64,000 bases of DNA. Source: JACCTH01 sp963761985. GTDB taxonomy: Bacteria; Actinomycetota; Acidimicrobiia; Spongiisociales; ZC4RG35. Where the stretch lies: positions 372,001-436,000 of the forward strand of contig CAVXIT010000013.1 of the NCBI GenBank assembly GCA_963761985.1, written 5' to 3'. Shown here piece after piece: positions 9,245-17,427 of this stretch; positions within the stretch are counted from its first letter, which is position 1; every line of letters begins with the position of its first letter. Both the position numbers and the translations under genes were made by a program. The notes under the pieces were generated by a model. The model did not search any database, had not been told where the DNA came from, and saw only the letters and a list, made by a program, of their open reading frames with translations.

Positions 9245-10084
9245 ATGCGCGTCGGTATCGGCCTCCCCAGTGCCATCCCCGCGCGGGATTCCGATCTCGT
9301 CGTGAAGTGGGCAGAACGCGCAGAGGCCGCCGGCTTTTCGAGCCTGGGGGTCCTGGACCGGGTTAACTACGACGCCTACGAGCCGCTCGTCACCTTGGCC
9401 GCAGCCGCAGCGATAACCGAGCGAATCCGGCTAGTGACGATGGTGGTGATCGGCCCGTTGCACAACGCGGTGCTACTGGCCCGCCAGGCCGCCAGCCTCG
9501 ATGCATTGTCCGGAGGCCGCCTGACCTTGGGTCTCGGTCTCGGGGCTCGCCTCGACGACTATGAGCACGCCGACGTAGAACACCGCGGGCGGGGACACCG
9601 GCTAACCGAGCAACTGGCGCGCATCCGCGACCATTGGGAGGACGGAGAGGTCGGTCCCCGGCCGGCTACCAAAGGAGGACCTGACCTTCTCGTCGGCGGG
9701 AGCTCGGGACCCTCATTGCTGCGCCTGGCACGCCTCGCCGACGGATACGTGCACGGCGGCGGCCCCGCACGTTCCTTCGCCGCGGCCGCCGCGAAAGCCA
9801 TGATCGCCTGGGAGGAGGTGGGTCGCCCCGGAAGGCCGCAGCTCTGGGCGCAGGGCTATTTCGGCTTGGGCGACCCGGTCGCCGGTCGGGATTACCTGCT
9901 CGACTACTACGGCTTCACCGGGCCGTTTGCTGAACGCATCGCGGACGAAAATCTCGAAACCCCAGAACGGGTCGCGACCTTCATTCGCTCCTACGAAGAG
10001 GCGGGGTGCGAGGAGTTGGTTCTGCTTCCGACTACCGCCGACCTCGACGAGGTAGACCGCCTGGCCGCTGTCGCCCTGCAATGA
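9245..10084 (+). CDS. LLM-class flavin/F420-dependent oxidoreductase
   Basis: 279 aa luciferase-like (bacterial luciferase fold) oxidoreductase, of the size typical for F420- or FMN-dependent members. Seen: VGIGLPSA at the N-terminus, LVTMVVIGPLHNAVLLARQAASLDALSGGRLTLGLGLG (about residues 60-100 in pieces), the family hallmark. Start chosen at ATG 9245 because it follows a -10 box by 7 bases and begins exactly where family similarity begins. Its stop overlaps the start of the monooxygenase gene (ATGA), so the two are co-translated. Since the ene-reductase half of that next enzyme looks decayed, this protein is a candidate replacement reductase; that is inference. Confidence 0.88.
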   Translation: MRVGIGLPSAIPARDSDLVVKWAERAEAAGFSSLGVLDRVNYDAYEPLVTLAAAAAITERIRLVTMVVIGPLHNAVLLARQAASLDALSGGRLTLGLGLGARLDDYEHADVEHRGRGHRLTEQLARIRDHWEDGEVGPRPATKGGPDLLVGGSSGPSLLRLARLADGYVHGGGPARSFAAAAAKAMIAWEEVGRPGRPQLWAQGYFGLGDPVAGRDYLLDYYGFTGPFAERIADENLETPERVATFIRSYEEAGCEELVLLPTTADLDEVDRLAAVALQ

Positions 10085-11718
10085 GAATTGCCGTTGTTGG
10101 TGGCGGTCCCGCCGGCCTCTATTTCTCCCTCCTCGCCGCGCAGGGAAACGGGCACGAGATCACGGTTTTCGAGCGCAACCCACCGGGGGCCACGTACGGC
10201 TGGGGCGTGGTGTTCTCCGAAGGCACTTTGACCGAGCTCGAAGGAGCCGACCCACGACTTTCCCGCCGCTTCGACCAGGCGCTCGTGCGATGGTCGACGA
10301 TTCGGATCCATCGAGGTGGAGACGAGACCATCGTTGGCGGGCAACCATTCGCTGCCATCTCCCGCCGAACGCTCCTGGGATTGCTCGCCGAAGCCGCCAC
10401 CGAAGCGGGTGTCGAAATCCGCTACTCCACTTCCTTCGAGCCAAACAATCTGAATGGGGATGGCGAAACCTACGACTTGATCGTCGCCGCCGATGGCGTC
10501 AACTCGACTCTCCGCGCGGTTGAAGCACGCCATTTTCGGCCCTCGGAGTATGTTCACCCGACCCGCTACATCTGGTTGGGCCTCGGCCGCGCGCTTCCCG
10601 GGTTCACGTTTGTATTCCAAACGACGGCCTACGGTCCCTTCTGGGTCCATGCCTATCCCTATGAGGCACAGGCGTCAACCTTCATCGTCGAGACGACGGA
10701 GGAAAGCTGGCGGCGAGCCGACCTCGACCAAGCCACGGAAGCAGCCAGCCTGGCCTTTTGCCGGGAGACGTTCAACGGATACCTCGGCGATGCTCCCCTG
10801 GCGTCCAATCGTTCTTCGTGGCTGCAGTTCGTGACGCTGCGCAACCGCAGCTGGGTTCGCCCGGGAGAGCCACCGGTGGTTCTGGTCGGCGACGCCGCGC
10901 ATACCGCGCACTTTTCAATCGGGTCAGGAACCAAGCTGGCGATGGAGGACGCGCTCGCCCTCGCCGAGGCGCTGCATCTCCAGCCCGAGAATCTTGCCCT
11001 CGCCCTGACCAACTACGAGGCAGTGCGCCGGCCAGCAGTCGAGCGATTCCAACAAGCGGCGTTGACCAGCGCCGACTACTTCGCCCATGTGGGCGATCTC
11101 GACCAACTGCCGGATCCGACCTTCGCCTTCAACCTGATAACCCGCTCGGGACGGGTCAATCATCTCGACGTGCAACGGCAAGATCCGAACCTGGTGCTGG
11201 CTGCCAACGGTGCCGTGATAGACGCAGAGAAGACCCCGCTGCCGCCAGCGATGGCGCCGTTGTCCCTCGGCAACACGAGGTTCGCCAGCCGCCTCATTGG
11301 TGGTTCGCTGGGGATGAGGCTGTCGCCGCCGCTGGCCGTGCGGCCCGATGGTCGTCGCAGTTCCGACGACCCGATGAGTAATGACTTCTCCAATGGGGCC
11401 GATGTGGTTGTGCTCACCCATGCCGGTCCCCGCGCCGGAACCCGGCCCGGGGTGGACGGACTCGATCGTCCACTCGCTTCGACAAGACGGGCCACCACTT
11501 GCTGCTTCGCCGATCGCCTACACCCGATTCCACCTCATCCCGCGCGAAGCGAGCGTCGACGACCTGGAAGAGATCGCCGAATGCTTTGGTGGCTCTGCCA
11601 AGGATTGGAATGGACGCACCCGGCTGCTGTTGATCGACGGCGCCAACGGGAACCTGCTCGCCAGCTTCATCTCGCCATTGACCAATCAGCGAGGCGATGC
11701 CTTTGGCGGTTCAGTTGA
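10081..11718 (+). CDS. anthraniloyl-CoA/salicylyl-CoA-type monooxygenase, FAD half (frame-disrupted)
   Basis: N-terminal part of a bifunctional FAD monooxygenase/ene-reductase of the 2-aminobenzoyl-CoA monooxygenase-reductase and salicylyl-CoA 5-hydroxylase family. FAD-binding VVGGGPAGLY is at residues 4-13, and the second flavin motif LVGDAAHTAHFSIGSGTKLAMEDA lies near 270-293 (quoted in family form GD..H). The monooxygenase domain, about residues 1-385, looks complete. The barrel domain begins near 391, reaches THAGPRAGTRPG near 447 and GLDRPLA, and then leaves frame: the residues up to the stop at 11718 are unrelated. Family sequence resumes in the +1 frame at about 11480. Start ATG overlaps the LLM gene stop. 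One extra base (10081-12076 is 3n+1) could be a real mutation or a sequence error. Confidence 0.82.
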   Translation: MRIAVVGGGPAGLYFSLLAAQGNGHEITVFERNPPGATYGWGVVFSEGTLTELEGADPRLSRRFDQALVRWSTIRIHRGGDETIVGGQPFAAISRRTLLGLLAEAATEAGVEIRYSTSFEPNNLNGDGETYDLIVAADGVNSTLRAVEARHFRPSEYVHPTRYIWLGLGRALPGFTFVFQTTAYGPFWVHAYPYEAQASTFIVETTEESWRRADLDQATEAASLAFCRETFNGYLGDAPLASNRSSWLQFVTLRNRSWVRPGEPPVVLVGDAAHTAHFSIGSGTKLAMEDALALAEALHLQPENLALALTNYEAVRRPAVERFQQAALTSADYFAHVGDLDQLPDPTFAFNLITRSGRVNHLDVQRQDPNLVLAANGAVIDAEKTPLPPAMAPLSLGNTRFASRLIGGSLGMRLSPPLAVRPDGRRSSDDPMSNDFSNGADVVVLTHAGPRAGTRPGVDGLDRPLASTRRATTCCFADRLHPIPPHPARSERRRPGRDRRMLWWLCQGLEWTHPAAVDRRRQREPARQLHLAIDQSARRCLWRFS

Positions 11719-12076
11719 AGGAAGGCTGCGGTTTCCATTGCGGGCCGTCAAAGCGGCGAGGTCGGCGTGGGAAGGTCCGCTGGGCTTCCGTTTCTCGGCC
11801 ACGGACTTTCGCCCGGGTGGAATCACCGAGGATGAGGCTGCGGCGGTCGCGTCGGCACTCGCCTTGGCCGGGGTGGATGTGATCGAGGTCTGTGGTGGGG
11901 GAGCAGTGGCGGAGTTCGACGCTCCCTTTCGAGCCGGATATCTCGTTCCGCTGGCGGCCCGGATCCGGAACCGGACCGGAGTGCCGGTTCTGGTCGGCGG
12001 AGGCATCACCAGCCTCGATCAGGCGAACACGATCATCGCCGCCGGCCGCGCCGACCTGGTGCGGATGAGTAACTAG
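11381..12076 (+). pseudogene. ene-reductase (old yellow enzyme) half of the same gene, shifted frame
   Basis: Only the part from about 11480 onward is meaningful. It encodes PPLAASPIAYTRF, then LLASFISPLTNQRGDAFGGS and later VPVLVGGGITSLDQANTIIAAGRADLVRM, matching the C-terminal two thirds of an old yellow enzyme barrel. It is degenerate in three ways apart from the frame break: the H-x-A-H-G substrate-binding pair reads D-x-A-N-G, the first flavin-binding strand (S-P-M type) expected before the HAG motif is absent, and the chain stops about 25-30 residues early. The joined product would be 664 aa against roughly 760-780 for family members. The domain is probably not a working reductase. Confidence 0.72.
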
Positions 12077-12079
12077 GTT
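12074..12079 (+). promoter_or_regulatory. -10 hexamer of the enoyl-CoA hydratase gene
   Basis: TAGGTT, beginning with the stop codon of the upstream gene, followed by 7 bases and the GTG at 12087. This is a leaderless arrangement and gives the hydratase-ridA pair its own promoter. Confidence 0.45.
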
Positions 12080-12086
12080 TGCCGCT

Positions 12087-12908
12087 GTGCCGTTCCAGGG
12101 ATCTGCTCGTCTGACCGAGGACTGGAACCATTTCGAGTTTGCGATCCGAGACGGCGTCGGCCAGCTCATATTTGATCGACCCGAGGTGCTCAACGCCCTC
12201 ACCTTCGACGTTTACGCCGACCTCCGCGACCTGCTCGGCGAGCTCGCCCACGACGGGCGCTGCCGAGCTCTGATCATCACCGGGCGCGGGAAAGGTTTTT
12301 GCTCCGGCGGCGATGTCAACGAGATCATCGGAGCGCTGCAGGGAATGGGTACGGACCAACTGCTCGAGTTCACCCGCATGACCGGGGCCGTTGTCCAACG
12401 CATGCGAGAACTGCCCATCCCGATCATCGCCGCAGTCAATGGCACCGCAGCAGGAGCTGGCGCGGTCATCGCCCTTGCCTCGGATCTGAGACTCCTCGCG
12501 GCTTCGGCCTCGTTCCATTTCCTCTTCACGAAGGTCGGGCTGGCGGGTGCCGATATGGGCGCCGCCTACCTTTTGCCGAGGATCGTTGGTCTCGGACGGG
12601 CCACCGAGCTGCTTCTTCTCGGCGATCGGATCAGCGCCGAAGAGGCGGCCGCGATCGGACTCGGCCGGGCCGTCGCCGACGAGGACCTGCAGATTGCGGC
12701 TGAGACGCTCGCGGCGCGACTTGCCTCCGGTCCTGCGTGGGCGGTCGGATCAACCAAGTCGCTTCTCACGCGCGAACAAGACATGAGCCTCGGGGCGGCG
12801 ATCGAGCTCGAGGCGTGGGCGCAAGCGCTCCTGATGAAAAGCGATGACCATCGCGAGTTCTACCGAGCTTTCACCGCTCGCGAGGACCCACGGTTCACGG
12901 GTCGCTGA
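12087..12908 (+). CDS. enoyl-CoA hydratase/isomerase family protein
   Basis: 273 aa crotonase-fold protein. Oxyanion-hole motifs are visible: GRGKGFCSGGDVNEI near residues 67-81 and NGTAAGAGAVIALASDLRL near 116-134, followed by GLAGADMGAAYLLPRIVG. The usual catalytic Glu positions of hydratases are not both evident, so it may be an isomerase, hydrolase or ring-cleaving member. GTG start, leaderless promoter, and one-base overlap with ridA. Ring-derived CoA thioesters from the neighbouring monooxygenase are the likely substrates by context. Confidence 0.9.
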   Translation: MPFQGSARLTEDWNHFEFAIRDGVGQLIFDRPEVLNALTFDVYADLRDLLGELAHDGRCRALIITGRGKGFCSGGDVNEIIGALQGMGTDQLLEFTRMTGAVVQRMRELPIPIIAAVNGTAAGAGAVIALASDLRLLAASASFHFLFTKVGLAGADMGAAYLLPRIVGLGRATELLLLGDRISAEEAAAIGLGRAVADEDLQIAAETLAARLASGPAWAVGSTKSLLTREQDMSLGAAIELEAWAQALLMKSDDHREFYRAFTAREDPRFTGR

Positions 12909-13309
12909 TGGAGTTCCACAACCCTTCCGATTTGCCCCCGCCGAGAGGTTTCAGCCACGTGTCGGTCGCCGGACCCGGCAGGCTGATCACCGTCGCCGGA
13001 CAGGTCGGCCAAGCTTCTGATGGAAGCTATCCAGAGAGTCTCGTTGACCAGTTTCGCTTCGCCTGTGAAAACGTGGGCAGGGCCCTAGCCGCAGCCGGAG
13101 CCACACCCCAAAGTGTGGTCTCGCTACAGATCTTCACGACCAACGTCGACGGCTATCGCGAGTCGCTCCGCTCAATCGGAGAGGCCTACCGGGCGACGTT
13201 CAATGACCACTACCCACCGATGGCGCTTCTCGGGGTCAGCAGGCTTTTCGACAAAGAGGCCCAGGTGGAACTACTTGCGACCGCCTTTCTGGAGACGGAG
13301 TCGGGCTAG
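12908..13309 (+). CDS. RidA/YjgF family enamine/imine deaminase
   Basis: 133 aa, the standard length for RidA-type proteins, which hydrolyse reactive enamines and imines. Seen: GRLITVAGQVG near residues 21-31, QFRFACENVGRALAAAGA near 47-64 and the C-terminal VSRLFDKEAQVELLATAF. The conserved Arg of the family is replaced by a Lys-containing stretch (FDKEAQVE), as in several diverged subfamilies. The product of anthraniloyl-CoA monooxygenation and reduction is an enamine, so a RidA here could release the amino group as ammonia; this is inference from context. It converges on the next gene, sharing a CTAG in which both stop codons lie. Confidence 0.88.
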   Translation: MEFHNPSDLPPPRGFSHVSVAGPGRLITVAGQVGQASDGSYPESLVDQFRFACENVGRALAAAGATPQSVVSLQIFTTNVDGYRESLRSIGEAYRATFNDHYPPMALLGVSRLFDKEAQVELLATAFLETESG

Positions 13310-13758
13310 ATCCGCCGGTAGGTGACCTCGAAGTCGGTCCTCCACTCCTCGTTTGGTTCGCGGATTTCCCAGCGGCCCCGGATCGTGTCGTCGTCCACGA
13401 ACTGCCCGCTGAATCGCTGGTCGAATGGAGGTCCGTCGCGCCAGAGGCCCCAATCGTCGCCTTCGAAGCTCATCTCATAAACGCGCTGGACGCCGCGAGA
13501 ATCGAAGTAGTGCTGGCGAAAGCCACCTCCCGACCCCTTCGCTGTCTGCGCATCCGGCGGTGCGTCGCTGAGGCCAATGATCGCTATCCCGTCGGGGGCT
13601 TCGGGCATTTCAACAGTCCAGCGTTGGATTAGCCAGGTCCTGCCCTCTAGCCAATTGAAGCTGAACCGGGCCTGTCCCGGCCAGGGGTCAGCATCTGGGG
13701 GACGGGCCTCCATTGTCCATTCGCCCACCAGGCGCTCCAAGAGTTCCAACTTTGCCAT
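13306..13758 (-). CDS. DUF1579-like small protein
   Basis: 150 aa soluble protein without signal peptide. It starts LLERLVGEWTMEARPP and has FNWLEGRTWLIQRW, the W-x-L-E-G pattern of DUF1579-like lipocalin/nitrobindin-shaped proteins, and ends with beta-rich Trp-containing strands (RWEIREPNEEWRTDFEVTYRR). Function unknown. It converges on ridA and shares its stop tetranucleotide. No ribosome site is convincing. Confidence 0.7.
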   Translation of the reverse strand: MAKLELLERLVGEWTMEARPPDADPWPGQARFSFNWLEGRTWLIQRWTVEMPEAPDGIAIIGLSDAPPDAQTAKGSGGGFRQHYFDSRGVQRVYEMSFEGDDWGLWRDGPPFDQRFSGQFVDDDTIRGRWEIREPNEEWRTDFEVTYRRI

Positions 13759-13811
13759 CCCGGTTCCCTTCCTGTGACTGATCGGCCTCGACGTCGACAG
13801 TAGATCAAAGC

Positions 13812-13817
13812 TAGGTT
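13812..13817 (+). promoter_or_regulatory. -10 hexamer and ribosome site of the trpB2-like gene
   Basis: TAGGTT, about 30 bases before the ATG at 13848. A clear AAAGGA ribosome site lies at 13833-13838, nine bases before the start, so this gene has a conventional leader unlike many of its neighbours. Confidence 0.4.
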
Positions 13818-13847
13818 CGGGACTTCCTCGAGAAAGGATCAGTCGAC

Positions 13848-15212
13848 ATGGCGGAAGTCACCAAAGTCGTCCTTGATGAGTCGGAGATCCCGGAGGCCTG
13901 GTACAACATCCAGCCAGACCTTCCGAGCCCGCTGCCGCCGGTTATCCATCCGGGCACGCATGAGCCGATCGGACCCGAGGCCCTTGCTCCTCTCTTCCCG
14001 ATGGCGCTGATTGCCCAGGAGGTCAGTCAAGACCGCTACATCGATATCCCCGGCGCGGTCCTCGACATCTACAAGATGTGGCGCCCAACTCCGCTCTATC
14101 GAGCGCGTCGCCTGGAGAAAGCACTCGACACTCCGGCCCGGATCTATTTCAAATATGAAGGAGTAAGCCCGTCCGGTTCACACAAGCCGAACACGGCCGT
14201 TCCGCAGGTCTACTACAACGCCCAAGAAGGGACCAAGCGGCTCACCACCGAGACTGGAGCCGGCCAGTGGGGGAGCGCCCTCGCCTTTGCCTGCGCGCAG
14301 TTCGGGATCGAATGTGAGGTGTGGCAGGTAGCGATTTCTTTCCAACAGAAGCCCTACCGGCGCACGTTGATGGAGATCTTCGGGGCGACGGTTCATTCGA
14401 GCCCCTCCGAACTCACCAATGCCGGGAAGACGATCCGTGCGCAGGATCCGGATTCACCCGGCAGTCTCGGCATTGCCATCTCAGAGGCGATCGAAGCGGC
14501 GGCCGGCGCGGAGGACACCAAATACTCACTCGGAAGCGTCTTCAACCATGTACTGATGCACCAAACCGTCATTGGCGAAGAGGCGTTGAAGCAACTGGCC
14601 AGCATTGGGGAGCAACCCGACTTGCTCGTGGGCTGCACCGGTGGAGGCTCGAACTTTGGCGGTCTCTCCTTCCCGTTCCTCCGCGAGAAGATGGCCCAAA
14701 AGATGAACCCGACCATCCGTTGCGTCGAGCCCACCGCCTCACCATCGTTGACCAAAGGCGTTTACGCCTACGACTTCGGCGACGCGCTCGGGACGACGCC
14801 CCTGGTGAAAATGCACACCCTCGGCCACGATTTCATTCCCGATCCGATCCACGCCGGGGGTCTCCGCTATCACGGGATGTCGCCACTCGTCTCCCACTTG
14901 AAAGAGTTGGGGATGGTTGAGGCGGAGGCCATCGGCCAGGTCGAATGCTTCGAGCGTGGGGTGCAGTTTGCTCGCGCTGAAGGGATCATTCCCGCCCCCG
15001 AGCCCACCCATGCCATCGCTGCGGCGGTGCGAGAGGCGCTCAAGGCGAAAGCGACCGGAGAGGAGAAGGTGATCCTCACTGCGCTCTGCGGACATGGCCA
15101 CTTCGACATGGGTGCCTATCGCTCGTTCCTCGACGGCCAGCTCGAGGACTACGAGTACCCCGAAGCAGCAGTGCGCAAGGCGATGGAGAAGATTCCCGCG
15201 GTCGCCGGCTAG
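13848..15212 (+). CDS. TrpB2-type tryptophan synthase beta-like protein
   Basis: 454 aa fold-type II PLP enzyme of the long TrpB2 class, which joins indole and serine without needing TrpA. The PLP Lys is in GSHKPNTA at about residue 113; TETGAGQWGSA and the phosphate-binding GCTGGGSNFGG loop are intact, as is the C-terminal LCGHGHFDM. No trpA is nearby. It lies among tryptophan-degrading genes, so it could recycle indole to tryptophan or act on another substrate. Convergent with kynureninase; the two stops share one CTAG. Confidence 0.9.
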   Translation: MAEVTKVVLDESEIPEAWYNIQPDLPSPLPPVIHPGTHEPIGPEALAPLFPMALIAQEVSQDRYIDIPGAVLDIYKMWRPTPLYRARRLEKALDTPARIYFKYEGVSPSGSHKPNTAVPQVYYNAQEGTKRLTTETGAGQWGSALAFACAQFGIECEVWQVAISFQQKPYRRTLMEIFGATVHSSPSELTNAGKTIRAQDPDSPGSLGIAISEAIEAAAGAEDTKYSLGSVFNHVLMHQTVIGEEALKQLASIGEQPDLLVGCTGGGSNFGGLSFPFLREKMAQKMNPTIRCVEPTASPSLTKGVYAYDFGDALGTTPLVKMHTLGHDFIPDPIHAGGLRYHGMSPLVSHLKELGMVEAEAIGQVECFERGVQFARAEGIIPAPEPTHAIAAAVREALKAKATGEEKVILTALCGHGHFDMGAYRSFLDGQLEDYEYPEAAVRKAMEKIPAVAG

Positions 15213-16321
15213 AGGAGTTCGAGCAATCGGTCGACATCCTCGGGATCTTGGTAGATCCCGAAACCGAGTCGCAGGCGGTCGGCGCGAAAGTCGGTGACGA
15301 CGCCTTTGGCGTATAACCCGCGATAGTGATCACGTGCCTGCGGCGAGCGAAAGGTGAGGAAGTTGCCGCGCTCGTAGTTGGCTGGCGGGATCAGTTCCCC
15401 GAGACTCGGCGCGGAAGCAAGAAATCGCTGCTGCAAGGCAAAGGCGTGCGCGTGAATCGTGCCCGGAGTGATGTCGCGCTCCTCGAGCAGCGCGAGCACT
15501 GCGTCGAGACGGTACAAACCGGAGGGATCAAAGGTCGCTCCGAGAAAACGATCGCCACCCGCCCCGTAGGCAACAGCCTCGGCCCGCTCCGTGAGCCCGC
15601 CGAAACCCGCGTACCAGCCAGTGTTCACCGGCCGTGATCCATAGTCGGATGGGCAATGCATGAAGCAGGCTCCCTCGCCGGCCATGGCGTACTTGTAGCC
15701 ACCGGCAACGTAGAAGACTCGATCGGCGATTTGGCCGAGATCGACCGGCATTGCCATGAAGCCGTGATACCCGTCAATGACCACGAAGGCATCGTCGCCG
15801 ATTGATCCCACCAGGTCGTCTAGGTCCGGGACGACGAAGCCCGAATCGAAGAAGACGCCGCTCAGGTAGACGAAACCGGCGTCTCTGGCCGCCTTGCCAA
15901 ACCGCTCGCCGAAGTTGTCCCAAGGCTCGACTGGCACCCGTTCGACTTGAACGAGGCTCGCTTCCTCCCAGCGTCGCAACTGACGGTCAAAGGAGTGGAA
16001 CTCCCCATCAGTGGTGACCACCCGGACCGGAGGTTGAAGACAACTAAAGACCCGGTTGACGAGCTCGTGGGTGTTGGGGGCGAATGCGATCGTCGATCCA
16101 TCCCCCAGGCCCAGCAACCCTCCCAAGCGCTGACGAAGACGCGGCAGAAACGAGTCAAAGAAGGGCCCCCACTTGTCGTCCATGAGTCGCGCCGACTCCT
16201 CCCACCAGCGGAGATGCGCGTCGTAGGTGACGTCGGGCCAGGGGTGGTGGCTGTGGCTGGCAAAGTGGAGACGGTTCGGGTCGCCGTCGAGGAATCGGCT
16301 GAAGAGGGTGCGGTAGCTCAC
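15209..16321 (-). CDS. kynU: kynureninase-like PLP enzyme
   Basis: 370 aa class V aminotransferase-fold enzyme, probably cleaving kynurenine to anthranilate and alanine. The Asp-x-x-His pair (DGYHGF, about 183-188) and the PLP Lys in GGYKYAMAGEGACFM (about residue 210) match kynureninases. It is shorter than most (400-420 aa). The start overlaps the end of the tryptophan 2,3-dioxygenase gene by four bases, so the two form an operon, which supports the assignment. Kynurenine formamidase, needed between the two steps, is not seen in the window. Confidence 0.82.
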   Translation of the reverse strand: MSYRTLFSRFLDGDPNRLHFASHSHHPWPDVTYDAHLRWWEESARLMDDKWGPFFDSFLPRLRQRLGGLLGLGDGSTIAFAPNTHELVNRVFSCLQPPVRVVTTDGEFHSFDRQLRRWEEASLVQVERVPVEPWDNFGERFGKAARDAGFVYLSGVFFDSGFVVPDLDDLVGSIGDDAFVVIDGYHGFMAMPVDLGQIADRVFYVAGGYKYAMAGEGACFMHCPSDYGSRPVNTGWYAGFGGLTERAEAVAYGAGGDRFLGATFDPSGLYRLDAVLALLEERDITPGTIHAHAFALQQRFLASAPSLGELIPPANYERGNFLTFRSPQARDHYRGLYAKGVVTDFRADRLRLGFGIYQDPEDVDRLLELL

Positions 16322-17397
16322 GGCTCGTAGCGAAACCGCATCCGGCTCTCCACCTCATCGGGCAATGATGGGAGAGCGGAACGGGGAATCAAGAAAGTCG
16401 CCAGCTGGACCAGGTCGGTGAAGACCCGGTTTTTCTCGGCCGAGCGAGTGAGGAAGGCCGAGCCGGCGGAACCGCCGGTGCCGATCCGGCGACCGATCAT
16501 TCGCACTGTCATCAGCGCATGCCGGTAACGCCAGGCGGTGAACCCCTGGTCGATGTCGACGAGCCCGGACAGCAACTGGAACGGTCCCTGCAGGGCGGGT
16601 TCGTGCCGGTAGAGGTTGATGAATAGCGCGGCCTGGAAGGCGCGGAACGAAAAGCGGCGCTCCCCGCTGGCGACCAGCGCCTCGTGGCGCTCGGGATCGA
16701 AGATGGCTTCGTACAACTCCATGGTGTGATCGAAGGCCTCGAGCTGAGCCTGGCGTTTGTCTTCGGTGAGGTTTGCGTTGGACGCGACGACGGCCCGGTC
16801 ACCTTCGAGCATGGCTCGCACGGCCTGCCGGTACTCCTCCCAGAAGTGGAAACCGCCCTCGTCGAGGAAGGGAGTGCGAGAGAGCCACTGGTCCACCAGC
16901 TCGAAGAGACTTGCCCCGGCCTCGGCTTCTTCGACCGCCTCGCGATCCGTTTCGTCGAGGGCTGTCGTGTAGGGCGCTCCCGCCAGGCGAACTCGATCTT
17001 CGGGACGGACCCCGATCCGATTTTCAATCATCCGGAACTGGGCACTCTGAAAACCGGAAGCCGGGATCAGGTAGTTGCGGAACTCGAGAAAGTCGAGCGG
17101 GGTCATCGTCTCGAGCACATCGATCTGGGCGATCAGCAGCTTTTGGATCTGGACGATCCGTTCGAGGTGGGCGACGATCTGGAGCATCTCGCTTTCGTCG
17201 ACGGACGGGGCGCTGAGAACCGATGTGATGGCCTCCAGCTCCCAGAGAATCTGCTTGAACCAGAGCTCATAGGCCTGGTGGACGATGATGAAAAGCATCT
17301 CGTCGTGGACTGTCTGTCCGGCTTGAGTCGACTCCAGACGCTGTGCGTCGAGGAGCTTTCTCAGCTGGAGATAGTCGGCGTAATAGAGCGGCTCCAC
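16318..17397 (-). CDS. kynA: tryptophan 2,3-dioxygenase
   Basis: Heme enzyme opening the indole ring of tryptophan to N-formylkynurenine. The signature FIIVHQAYELWFKQ is at about residues 36-49 and includes the distal His40. The proximal heme His lies in WRYRHALMTVRMIGRRIGTGG, which also holds the GTGG substrate loop. At 359 aa it is longer than the compact bacterial type. GTG start at 17397; the promoter overlaps that of the divergent CoA ligase gene. First gene of a two-gene operon with kynureninase. Confidence 0.95.
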   Translation of the reverse strand: MEPLYYADYLQLRKLLDAQRLESTQAGQTVHDEMLFIIVHQAYELWFKQILWELEAITSVLSAPSVDESEMLQIVAHLERIVQIQKLLIAQIDVLETMTPLDFLEFRNYLIPASGFQSAQFRMIENRIGVRPEDRVRLAGAPYTTALDETDREAVEEAEAGASLFELVDQWLSRTPFLDEGGFHFWEEYRQAVRAMLEGDRAVVASNANLTEDKRQAQLEAFDHTMELYEAIFDPERHEALVASGERRFSFRAFQAALFINLYRHEPALQGPFQLLSGLVDIDQGFTAWRYRHALMTVRMIGRRIGTGGSAGSAFLTRSAEKNRVFTDLVQLATFLIPRSALPSLPDEVESRMRFRYEP

Positions 17398-17409
17398 TGG
17401 GGCAACCGC

Positions 17410-17415
17410 AATCTA
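17410..17415 (-). promoter_or_regulatory. minus-strand -10 hexamer of the kynA-kynU operon
   Basis: TAGATT on the minus strand, 12 bases before the GTG start of kynA, giving a leader of only a few bases. It overlaps the plus-strand -10 at 17414 at a shared CTAG. Confidence 0.45.
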
Positions 17416-17419
17416 GGCT
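17414..17419 (+). promoter_or_regulatory. -10 hexamer of the aryl-CoA ligase gene
   Basis: TAGGCT followed by 8 bases and the GTG at 17428. No ribosome site. It overlaps the minus-strand -10 of kynA, so RNA polymerase should be able to serve only one of the two directions at a time. Confidence 0.5.
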
Positions 17420-17427
17420 CGCCCCCA

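Noticed and set aside
16684..17427. N-terminal extension of the aryl-CoA ligase
   Set aside because: The frame stays open for 248 codons upstream but runs antisense through kynA and has no ligase similarity; the GTG at 17428 with its -10 is preferred.
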